Source: Burkholderiales bacterium (GTDB lineage: Bacteria; Pseudomonadota; Gammaproteobacteria; Burkholderiales; UBA11063). Taken from it: a stretch of 5,482 nt of DNA. Below, one piece after another: positions 1-5,482 of the stretch; the first letter of the stretch is position 1, and the number at the start of each line of letters is the position of its first letter. The notes beneath the pieces were generated by a model. It saw nothing but the letters and a program-made list of their open reading frames with translations. It was not told the origin of the DNA and made no database searches. The DNA lies in the NCBI GenBank assembly GCA_026461645.1, contig JAPJMP010000128.1:1-5482 (forward strand), written 5' to 3'. Position numbers and translations under genes: made by a program.

Positions 1-116
1 AATTTATAGCATATTGATATTATTGAAAAAATGAAAATTAATGCAGAAATTTTTTATGACATAATGCCTATTTTTTTGGGAATATAGGTTTAATTGCTGT
101 TTTCATATTATCATAA
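1..116. other. Non-coding or unassigned left edge
   Basis: No gene can be supported here. All three plus-strand frames hit stops within the first 34 bases (TAG at 7-9, TGA at 32-34, TGA at 15-17). The longest plus-strand piece with an ATG (31-87) would encode only 18 residues and has no ribosome binding site. A run of seven T at 71-77 has no preceding GC-rich stem, so I do not call it a terminator. The end of a minus-strand open frame (stop at 68-70) also falls here but is judged a shadow. Confidence 0.5.
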
Positions 117-511
117 ATTCCATTTCTACATGTACCACCGAAATGTCTACCTAGTGGTAAGAATAGCCAAGTTACACCTAGCGCAACATATATAAAGCTA
201 AACTTGCAATGTGCCCCTGCAGATACATCAGTAGTACTTGGTACTGGCGGTAATATGCCGAGTAATACTCCATCTGAAGCAGGCGCAAAATATACATACA
301 ACGTTTTAAACACAGGTAATCTATTATATGATAATATAAGCTTAGTTAATAATCTTTACGCTTATATTAACTTTAATTACAATACAGGCACAAAAACTGT
401 AAATTTGACTCAAGATGTTAACCAGGGACCTGGATATATAGCAATCAATCAGTAATTAATGACACAGGAATAACACCTGTAAATTTGAGGCAAATTGTTA
501 GCCAATTTTGA
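117..511 (+). pseudogene. Probable decayed fragment of a secreted repeat (DUF11-like) surface protein
   Basis: The plus frame is open from 117 (after TAA at 114-116) to TAA at 453-455, without a convincing start. The first possible one is TTG at 204, with no ribosome binding site. The product is rich in Asn, Thr, Tyr and Gly, as in secreted beta-sandwich proteins. The stretch KYTYNVLNTGNLLYDNI resembles the 'Y-x-V-x-NTGN' signature of DUF11-type surface repeats (pattern from memory, weak). Switching frame by one base near 443-450 removes the stop and continues as NQSVINDTGITPVNLRQIV to TGA at 509-511. That continuation repeats the preceding peptide NTGTKTVNLTQDV. Such an in-protein repeat after a single frame change suggests a broken gene rather than random open sequence. 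It could instead be a short hypothetical ORF (204-455) or no gene at all. It lies on the same strand as the sec operon but upstream of its promoter, so it is probably unrelated to it. Confidence 0.4.
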
Positions 512-526
512 AATATAGCAATTAAT
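381..526 (+). repeat. Imperfect tandem repeat, two copies about 80 bp apart
   Basis: Copy A (381-449) and copy B (461-526) align by eye at about 50 of 66 positions with one 3-base gap near 425-427. The shared cores are CTGTAAATTTGA (397-408 and 477-488) and ATATAGCAAT (436-445 and 513-522). The 3-base gap and the similarity of the encoded peptides (NTGTKTVNLTQ versus DTGITPVNLRQ) suggest a duplicated protein repeat rather than a purely DNA-level element. Copy B is out of frame with copy A and contains TGA at 509-511. The promoter-side palindrome lies mostly within the end of copy B. Confidence 0.6.
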
Positions 527-530
527 TGCT
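517..530. repeat. 14-bp perfect palindrome at the -35 position of the yajC promoter
   Basis: AGCAATTAATTGCT equals its own reverse complement. It ends 8 bases before the TGC of the extended -10 element, so it covers where a -35 hexamer would lie. It could be an operator for a dimeric regulator, but an AT-rich genome produces such palindromes by chance and no regulator family is recognised from it. The matching position in repeat copy A (AGCAATCAATCAG) is not palindromic. Confidence 0.4.
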
Positions 531-538
531 GTTTAACA

Positions 539-547
539 TGCTATAAT
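539..547 (+). promoter_or_regulatory. Extended -10 promoter for the yajC-secDF operon
   Basis: TGCTATAAT is a perfect extended -10 element: TG, one base, then the consensus TATAAT at 542-547. No good TTGACA-like hexamer sits 16-18 bases upstream (519-524 reads CAATTA), which is acceptable for extended -10 promoters. Transcription would start near 553-555 and give a leader of about 34 nt before the yajC ATG. It is the only convincing promoter in the window and sits just before the first gene of the tightly packed block. Confidence 0.7.
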
Positions 548-576
548 ATTGCTTTGTTTTAATTTTAACTTTGATT

Positions 577-583
577 AAGGTGG
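577..583 (+). promoter_or_regulatory. Ribosome binding site of yajC
   Basis: AAGGTGG lies with its AAGG core 7 bases before the ATG at 588. It is the best Shine-Dalgarno sequence in the window and fixes the yajC start. Confidence 0.75.
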
Positions 584-587
584 TATT

Positions 588-935
588 ATGTCTTTATTCC
601 CTAGTGCTTATGCGGCTGAAACCGCAGCTCATTCTAATACGGCTGGCTTTAATATGATGCAATTTGCTCCAATGATTGTAATTTTTGCATTGTTTTGGTT
701 TTTATTAATTCGCCCACAACAAAAAAAGGCAAAATTACATAATCAAATGATTGCATCTTTAGAAAAAGGTGATGAAGTTATTACTAATAGTGGAATTATT
801 GGTAAAATAGCTAAAATAAATGATCAATTCATGTTACTTGAAGTGGCAAATAACGTTACTCTTACAATTCAAAAATCAACAGTAGGTGGTAAGGTTGAAA
901 CTGGCACTTTAGATAAGGCACAACAAAATAAATAA
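588..935 (+). CDS. yajC: Preprotein translocase subunit YajC
   Basis: YajC is a small single-span inner-membrane protein that associates with SecD and SecF in the Sec holotranslocon. Its exact contribution is minor and still debated. The 115 residues match the family's length of about 110. Visible features are a short N-terminus with the SAYA motif seen in many betaproteobacterial YajC proteins, one membrane segment at about 25-41, the hallmark RPQQKK at 42-47, and a conserved cytoplasmic part with GDEVITNSGIIGKI (61-74) and LEVANNVTLTI. The ATG is preceded by a good AAGG site. It is the first gene of the block, followed by secD after 18 nt, in the order usual across proteobacteria. In E. coli tgt precedes yajC. 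Here a promoter and a decayed ORF do, so the operon begins with yajC. Seven A at 721-727 encode part of the RPQQKK region. Confidence 0.97.
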   Translation: MSLFPSAYAAETAAHSNTAGFNMMQFAPMIVIFALFWFLLIRPQQKKAKLHNQMIASLEKGDEVITNSGIIGKIAKINDQFMLLEVANNVTLTIQKSTVGGKVETGTLDKAQQNK

Positions 936-953
936 TTCGTTTTAAGAGCTATC

Positions 954-2768
954 ATGACTAAATATCCATTATGGAAATATATAATAATTTTGGTGGCGGT
1001 AGGTATGGCTTTTATTTATGCCATACCTAATTTCTATGGCGAGATTCCAGCAGTTCAAATTTCTGATCCTAGCGGAAATGCGCCAATTAGTTCAGCCGTA
1101 TTATCAAATATAGAAACTACTTTATCTAGCAATGATATTATTCCTATGGGTGAAGTTTTTGATGATAAAACCCTGAAAATTAAGTTTAATGACGTTGATA
1201 CACAATTAAAAGCGCGTGAAATTATTCAAAATGAATTAGGTGCAAATTATATTGTAGCGTTAAATTTAGTTTCTGCTAGCCCAGCATGGTTAACTAAAAT
1301 TAATGCTTATCCTATGTTTTTAGGCTTAGATCTACGTGGTGGTGTGCATTTTTTACTTGAAGTGGATATGCAAGCGGCAATTAAGAAAACTTTAGGGAAA
1401 TATGCTGGGGATATTAAGCGTGATTTGCGTAAAAATGTTATTAGATATGGTGCGATTACTATTACTGACAATAGCATAGTTATTCAATTCAGAGATAACG
1501 CTAATGCTAACCTTGCCTTACAACAATTAACTACAGATTTGCCTAATATACAATTGCAAAGTGATGGTAATGGCAATTTAATTGCTAAATTATCAATTAA
1601 AGAGATGCAGGGAATAAAAGAAGCTGCAGTTAAACAAAATATTTTAATATTACATAATCGTGTCAATGAATTGGGCGTTGCCGAACCAATTATTCAGCAA
1701 CAGGGGCCGGATAGGATTATGGTTGAGTTGCCTGGAATTCAAGATACGGCAAGAGCTAAAGATATTTTAGGGCGTACAGCAACACTTGAACTACATATGG
1801 TTGATGATGACACTAATGATGTTAATCAAGCTATAGCTGGTAATATTGCGGCAAATCGTTTGTTGTTGGATGACAATGAACGGGGAGCAACTTCAAGCAA
1901 AATTTTAATTAATAAAGATGTTGAATTAACTGGTGATAATATAACAGATGCACAGCCTGGTTTTGATGAAAATGGTGGACCAGCAGTTAATATTAGATTA
2001 GATGATGCTGGAAGTACAATATTTAAATTGTTAACGCGCGATAATATTGGTAAACGTATGGCAATGATTTTAGTTGACAATGGCAAAAGTCAAGTAGTAA
2101 CTGCCCCAGTAATTCGCACTGAAATTGGTGGCGGACAGGTACAAATTTCTGGAGCAATGACAGTTGAACAGGCTAATGATGTTGCTTTATTGCTTCGTTC
2201 CGGTTCACTTGCTGCACCAATGACTATGGTTGAAGAAAGAACCGTTGGCCCTTCACTAGGCAAAGAAAACATTGCTAAAGGTTTTCATTCGGTACTGTGG
2301 GGGTTTGTTGCAATTTCAGTTTTTATAATTCTTTATTATCAAATATTTGGAATAATTTCCATTATCTCGTTGGCTATTAATTTATTACTATTAATCTCAG
2401 CTTTGTCAATGTTGCAAGCAACACTAACCTTACCAGGTATAGCTGCTATTGCTCTTGCATTAGGTATGGCCATTGATTCTAACGTGTTAATTAATGAAAG
2501 AATTAGGGAAGAGTTGCGACATGGTAAGAAACCACATATAGCTATAGAAGAGGGCTATAAGCATGCATGGGCAACAATTATTGATTCTAATGTAACCACA
2601 TTAATTGCTGGGCTTGCTTTATTAGCCTTTGGTACTGGTCCAATTAAGGGTTTTGCGGTGGTTCATTGTTTAGGTATTCTATCCTCAATGTTTAGTGCTG
2701 TACTAGTTTCAAGAGGAATTGTGGCGTTTCTTTATGCGAATAAACGTATTCAAAAATTAAATATTTAG
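954..2768 (+). CDS. secD: Protein translocase subunit SecD
   Basis: SecD works with SecF in the inner membrane. The pair uses the proton motive force to assist late steps of SecYEG-dependent export, with the periplasmic P1 domain binding and releasing the emerging chain. The 604 residues compare with 615 in E. coli. In order: one membrane helix at 8-24, the large periplasmic region with the family motif GLDLRGG at 124-130, RVNELGV at 236-242 and GPDRIMVELPG at 251-261, then five membrane helices from about 446 to 595. Residues tied to proton movement are present: GMAIDSNVLINERIREE at 504-520 contains Asp508, corresponding to the essential TM4 aspartate (Asp519 in E. coli), and IIDSNVTTLIAG starts near 552. 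The ATG at 954 is preceded by AAGAG at 944-948. secF follows 10 nt after the stop. The gene appears intact. Confidence 0.98.
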   Translation: MTKYPLWKYIIILVAVGMAFIYAIPNFYGEIPAVQISDPSGNAPISSAVLSNIETTLSSNDIIPMGEVFDDKTLKIKFNDVDTQLKAREIIQNELGANYIVALNLVSASPAWLTKINAYPMFLGLDLRGGVHFLLEVDMQAAIKKTLGKYAGDIKRDLRKNVIRYGAITITDNSIVIQFRDNANANLALQQLTTDLPNIQLQSDGNGNLIAKLSIKEMQGIKEAAVKQNILILHNRVNELGVAEPIIQQQGPDRIMVELPGIQDTARAKDILGRTATLELHMVDDDTNDVNQAIAGNIAANRLLLDDNERGATSSKILINKDVELTGDNITDAQPGFDENGGPAVNIRLDDAGSTIFKLLTRDNIGKRMAMILVDNGKSQVVTAPVIRTEIGGGQVQISGAMTVEQANDVALLLRSGSLAAPMTMVEERTVGPSLGKENIAKGFHSVLWGFVAISVFIILYYQIFGIISIISLAINLLLLISALSMLQATLTLPGIAAIALALGMAIDSNVLINERIREELRHGKKPHIAIEEGYKHAWATIIDSNVTTLIAGLALLAFGTGPIKGFAVVHCLGILSSMFSAVLVSRGIVAFLYANKRIQKLNI

Positions 2769-2769
2769 G
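2766..2769 (+). promoter_or_regulatory. Ribosome binding site that decides the secF start
   Basis: TAGG overlaps the secD stop codon. Its AGG (2767-2769) is 9 bases from the ATG at 2779. The in-frame TTG at 2770 lies directly against it with no spacing, so the ATG is the better start. Confidence 0.6.
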
Positions 2770-2778
2770 TTGTCAATT

Positions 2779-3708
2779 ATGGAATTTTTTAAAATTAAAC
2801 GCGATATACCTTTTATGAGTTATGGCAAGATAACTACGACCGTATCCTTATTAACTTTTTTGTTAGCAATTTTTTTCTTAATTACGCGGGGTTTAAATTT
2901 ATCGGTTGAATTTACTGGTGGAACTTTAATGGAAGTATCATATTCCCAATCAGTAAGTTTAAATAACATTCGTAAAATCTTAGATAACAATGGTTTAGAT
3001 AATTCAACAGTACAGAATCTAGGCAATTTATCGAATGTTATGATTAGATTACCTAACAAGAAAAATATTAATGCGGCCAATTTATCTAATCAAGTTTTTG
3101 ATATGATTAAACAAGAAGGGCCTAATCCACAAATTAAAAGTGTTGAGTTTATTGGCCCAGAAATTGGGCAAGAGTTAATTACCAATGGATTACTTGCTTT
3201 ATTGTTTGTGTGTATAGGAATAATTGGCTATTTGGCGATAAGGTTTGAATGGCGATTTGCAATTGCTGCAATTTTAGCTAATATGCATGATGTGGTAATT
3301 ATTCTTGGATGTTTTGCTTTTTTTCGTTGGGAGTTTTCATTAACAGTATTAGCTGCTATTTTGGCGGTACTTGGTTATTCAGTAAATGAATCAGTTGTTG
3401 TTTTTGATAGAATTCGTGAAAACTTTAGAATGACTAGAGGTGGTACCACTGCAGAATTAATCAATAATGCTATTACTGCTACTATGAGTAGAACGATTAT
3501 TACACATGGCTGTACTGAAATGATGGTATTATCAATGTTGTTTTTTGGTGGACCGAGTTTACATAATTTTGCCCTAGCTTTAACAATTGGTATTTTATTT
3601 GGTATATACTCCTCAGTTCTGGTTTCATCACCATTATTATTATTATTTGGTGTTTCAAGAACTAATTTAATTAAAGCCGAGAAACGTAAAGAAGAAGCAG
3701 TGGTTTAG
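2779..3708 (+). CDS. secF: Protein translocase subunit SecF
   Basis: SecF is the partner of SecD in the proton-driven export complex of the inner membrane. I start it at ATG 2779 (309 residues) rather than the in-frame TTG at 2770. SecF proteins typically begin MEFFKIKRDIPFM, exactly as here, and the AGG at 2767-2769 is correctly spaced only for the ATG. Visible parts are a membrane helix at 17-36, the periplasmic motif VEFTGGT at 43-49, VEFIGPEIG at 122-130, and five further helices from about 134 to 290. The signature GYSVNESVVVFDRIRENF at 199-216 carries Asn203-Glu204 where E. coli has Asn-Asp, and Asp210-Arg211 follow. SRTIITHGCTEMMVLSM (227-243) and FFGG (255-258) also fit, and the THG form is typical of betaproteobacteria. 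An ATT triplet run at 3633-3647 encodes part of Leu-Leu-Leu-Leu. The dedA-family start follows 5 nt after the stop. Confidence 0.97.
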   Translation: MEFFKIKRDIPFMSYGKITTTVSLLTFLLAIFFLITRGLNLSVEFTGGTLMEVSYSQSVSLNNIRKILDNNGLDNSTVQNLGNLSNVMIRLPNKKNINAANLSNQVFDMIKQEGPNPQIKSVEFIGPEIGQELITNGLLALLFVCIGIIGYLAIRFEWRFAIAAILANMHDVVIILGCFAFFRWEFSLTVLAAILAVLGYSVNESVVVFDRIRENFRMTRGGTTAELINNAITATMSRTIITHGCTEMMVLSMLFFGGPSLHNFALALTIGILFGIYSSVLVSSPLLLLFGVSRTNLIKAEKRKEEAVV

Positions 3709-3713
3709 CATAA

Positions 3714-4346
3714 ATGCAATTTATTGATTTAATTCTTCATTTAGATAAATATATAGGAATTGTAGTAAGCAATTATCATAATTATTATTATCTTATTCTA
3801 TTTTTAGTAATTTTTGCCGAAACAGGGTTAGTAATCACGCCATTTCTTCCAGGTGATTCATTATTATTTATGTCAGGTAGCATTGCTGCTCTTGGTAGTT
3901 TAGATATAAAAATATTGGCCGTAATTATTGTTGTAGCGGCATGCTGTGGTGATAATAGTAATTATTTAATTGGGCGCTTTATTGGAACCAAATTATTTAG
4001 TAATCCTCAATCCAAAATTTTTCGCCAAAGTCTATTAATTAAAACTACTGCCTTTTATCAAAACAAAGGTAATCAAGCAGTTATAATTGCCAGATTTATA
4101 CCAATTATTCGAACATTTACTCCATTTGTAGCAGGAGTAGCAACAATGTCATATAATAGATTTATTTTTTTTAGTATTATTGGTTCTGTATCTTGGGTTC
4201 TTGTTTTTTTATGTGGTGGATATGCATTTGGTAATTTACCAGTGATCAGAAATAATTTATCAATTATTATTTTATTAATTTTGATTATAACTATAATTCC
4301 AGTAATTAAAATGGTATGGGATGAAGTTAAACCAAGCAAAAAATAA
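3714..4346 (+). CDS. DedA-family (VTT/SNARE-associated domain) inner-membrane protein
   Basis: DedA-family proteins are multi-span inner-membrane transporters. Some members flip undecaprenyl phosphate, the lipid carrier for cell-wall synthesis, and E. coli members are linked to membrane potential and drug tolerance. Which role applies here cannot be told from sequence. The 210 residues are close to the family's usual 200-220. Key motifs are Glu36 in FAETGLV, PFLPGD at 43-48 (Asp48 being the conserved acidic residue), and the C-terminal signature RFIPIIRTFTPFVAG at 127-141 with Arg127 and Arg133, followed by MSYNRF at 145-150. Hydrophobic spans surround these at about 24-42, 51-76, 150-172 and 180-198, and the C-terminus is lysine-rich (KPSKK). 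The gene begins 5 nt after secF with no clear Shine-Dalgarno sequence (the best is GTGG at 3700-3703), suggesting translational coupling. Runs of eight T (4165-4172) and seven T (4204-4210) lie in the reading frame. Confidence 0.93.
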   Translation: MQFIDLILHLDKYIGIVVSNYHNYYYLILFLVIFAETGLVITPFLPGDSLLFMSGSIAALGSLDIKILAVIIVVAACCGDNSNYLIGRFIGTKLFSNPQSKIFRQSLLIKTTAFYQNKGNQAVIIARFIPIIRTFTPFVAGVATMSYNRFIFFSIIGSVSWVLVFLCGGYAFGNLPVIRNNLSIIILLILIITIIPVIKMVWDEVKPSKK

Positions 4347-4351
4347 ATAAA

Positions 4352-5035
4352 ATGAATTCTAAAATTAATACTCCAATCAAAAGTTATGTTTTACGTCAAG
4401 GTAAAATTACCTCAGGTCAAAAGGCTGCTATTGAAACACTTGGCCCTAAATATGTCATTCCTTATCGCCAGGAAATAATTGATTTAACTAACATTTTTGC
4501 TCGTGATGCACCTAAAATTGTTGAAATTGGTTTTGGTATGGGGGTTGCAACCGCAACAATTGCTCAGCGTAATTTAGATAAGGATTATCTAGGAATTGAA
4601 GTCCATAGTCCAGGTGTTGGCTCCCTGCTAAGTAAAATTGATAATCACAAAATTGCAAATTTGAAATTAATTCACCATGATGCTGTTGAAGTTATTACTA
4701 ATATGCTGGCAAATAATTCAATTTATGGAGTTCATATTTTCTTTCCTGATCCATGGCATAAGAAAAAACACAATAAACGGCGACTTATTAAATTAGAGTT
4801 ACTCCAGTTACTATGTGATAAAATAGTTACGGGAGGCTATATTCATATAGCAACTGACTGGTTGGATTATGCCAATGCCATTCTTGAATTGGGTAATAGT
4901 TGCTCTAATCTTGAAAACACCTCTGCCATTAATAGTTTTGTTCCACGCCCAGAGTATAGGCCATTAACTAAATTTGAAGAACGTGGCTTGAATTTGGGGC
5001 ATCAGGTGTGGGATTTAATTTTTGTAAAAGTTTAA
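4352..5035 (+). CDS. trmB: tRNA (guanine-N7-)-methyltransferase TrmB
   Basis: TrmB uses S-adenosylmethionine to methylate N7 of G46 in the variable loop of tRNAs, in the cytoplasm. The 227 residues (239 in E. coli) carry every family landmark: the N-terminal SYVLRQGKIT at 11-20, the SAM-binding glycine motif EIGFGMG at 58-64, GIEVHSPGVG at 81-90 with the acidic Glu83, Asp110 in HHDAVEV, the signature FPDPWHKKKHNKRRL at 131-145, ATDW at 167-170, and RPLTKFEERG at 203-212 near the C-terminus. All expected catalytic and binding residues appear present. The gene starts 5 nt after the dedA-family stop. The bases before its ATG are almost all A and T with no Shine-Dalgarno sequence, so translation probably depends on coupling or an unstructured leader. 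A link to protein export is not obvious. It is probably simply co-transcribed. Confidence 0.97.
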   Translation: MNSKINTPIKSYVLRQGKITSGQKAAIETLGPKYVIPYRQEIIDLTNIFARDAPKIVEIGFGMGVATATIAQRNLDKDYLGIEVHSPGVGSLLSKIDNHKIANLKLIHHDAVEVITNMLANNSIYGVHIFFPDPWHKKKHNKRRLIKLELLQLLCDKIVTGGYIHIATDWLDYANAILELGNSCSNLENTSAINSFVPRPEYRPLTKFEERGLNLGHQVWDLIFVKV

Positions 5036-5038
5036 AGC

Positions 5039-5470
5039 ATGTATAACCCTACTCAAATTGAAGTTCGCGAATTCTTTTTTAATATAATTGCAAAAGATAA
5101 AGCAAAAACAGCTTTAACAGATTTAGAGAAAATTGCTTTAAGTATTATTTTGCAGCATTCAGAATATAACACAATTCTTAATAATAAAGAAAAGTATTTA
5201 ACCTATCAATGGCATGTAGAGGATGGTAATACTAACCCATTCTTGCATTTAAGTATGCATTTAACTTTAATTGAACAAACTTCAATTGATCAGCCATCGG
5301 GGATTAAAGATGCTTTTTACCAATTATGTCATAAATATGGCGATGAGCATACTGCAATTCATCAATTAATGGACTGTTTGGGTGAGATGTTGCATCAAGC
5401 GCAAAAATATAAAACACAGCCAGATGTAAATCTATATTTAACTTGTATAAATAATAAAATTAGAGCATAA
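5039..5470 (+). CDS. DUF1841 family protein, function unknown
   Basis: This is a 143-residue soluble protein with no signal peptide or membrane span. It matches what I recall of the DUF1841 family of beta- and some gammaproteobacteria. Its signature is EDGNTNPFLHLSMH (61-74) followed by EQTSIDQPSGI (79-89), then GDEHTAIHQLMDCLGEML (101-118). The sequence looks almost wholly helical. Two His-x3-His pairs (His70/His74 and His104/His108) with Glu79 and Glu116 nearby could make a metal site in a helical bundle, which is inference only. No biochemical role is known to me. The gene starts 3 nt after the trmB stop, lacks a clear ribosome binding site and probably belongs to the same transcript. Family membership is fairly certain, function is not. 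Confidence 0.9.
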   Translation: MYNPTQIEVREFFFNIIAKDKAKTALTDLEKIALSIILQHSEYNTILNNKEKYLTYQWHVEDGNTNPFLHLSMHLTLIEQTSIDQPSGIKDAFYQLCHKYGDEHTAIHQLMDCLGEMLHQAQKYKTQPDVNLYLTCINNKIRA

Positions 5471-5474
5471 AATT

Positions 5475-5482
5475 ATGGTATA
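5475..5482 (+). CDS. Possible start of a next gene, cut by the window edge
   Basis: An ATG at 5475 follows the DUF1841 stop by 4 nt, and AGAG at 5462-5465 lies 9 bases before it. This would continue the tight same-strand packing of the operon. Only two codons (Met-Val) and two bases are visible, so nothing can be said about the product and the ATG may be chance. Confidence 0.25.

Noticed and set aside
68..313. Minus-strand open frame of 81 residues with a hydrophobic stretch (FIYVALGVTWLFLPLG)
   Set aside because: It begins at a GTG with no ribosome binding site, matches no family I recognise, and overlaps the plus-strand frame whose repeated peptide motif is better evidence of coding. It cannot be fully excluded.
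422..433. Inverted repeat CCAGG-GA-CCTGG
   Set aside because: The loop of two bases is too short for a stable RNA hairpin and there is no T tract after it. It probably reflects codon content of the decayed ORF.
464..480. Small hairpin ACAGG / CCTGT with a 7-base loop
   Set aside because: Only five base pairs, no following T run, and located inside the repeat, so it is unlikely to be a terminator.
2770..2778. TTG at 2770 as an upstream secF start
   Set aside because: It sits one base after the secD stop with no room for a ribosome binding site, and SecF proteins normally begin MEFFKIKRDIPFM, which fits the ATG at 2779.
3633..3647. ATT triplet microsatellite at the end of secF
   Set aside because: It is explained by consecutive TTA leucine codons in a membrane segment. 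Length changes would stay in frame, so no regulatory role is implied.
4165..4210. Runs of eight and seven T in the dedA-family gene as phase-variation tracts
   Set aside because: Such runs are common in AT-rich membrane-protein genes (Phe and Leu codons). The reading frame is intact and nothing else suggests switching.

Overview
The window is AT-rich chromosomal DNA (about two-thirds A+T by eye) and looks like a low-GC member of the Betaproteobacteria, possibly near the Neisseriales. The grounds are the SecF signatures (SVNESVVVFDRIRENF and TIITHGCTEMMVLSM), the 'SAYA' N-terminus of YajC, the TrmB motif GIEVHSPGVG, and a DUF1841 protein. This is judged from remembered family patterns, not from a search.

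Layout. Bases 1-116 hold no supportable gene. Bases 117-511 carry a plus-strand open stretch with no good start. It resembles the tail of a secreted repeat protein and contains an imperfect tandem repeat of about 80 bp whose second copy is frame-shifted and stopped, so I read it as a decayed surface-protein fragment. A strong extended -10 promoter (539-547) follows, directly downstream of a 14-bp perfect palindrome (517-530).

From 588 to the right edge six genes lie on the plus strand with gaps of only 3-18 nt: yajC, secD, secF, a DedA-family membrane protein gene, trmB and a DUF1841 gene. They probably form one operon read from the promoter at 539-547. Another start codon appears at the very edge.

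How the genes work together. YajC, SecD and SecF form the accessory complex of the Sec translocon that uses the proton gradient to help pull proteins through the inner membrane. The DedA-family protein is probably a lipid-carrier transporter of the same membrane. TrmB makes m7G46 in tRNA, and the DUF1841 protein has no known role. The last three share packing with sec but no obvious pathway. No CRISPR array, RNA gene, insertion sequence or clearly new system is visible. The main points of interest are the decayed repeat ORF, the palindrome at the promoter, and the uncharacterised DUF1841 protein with its paired histidines.
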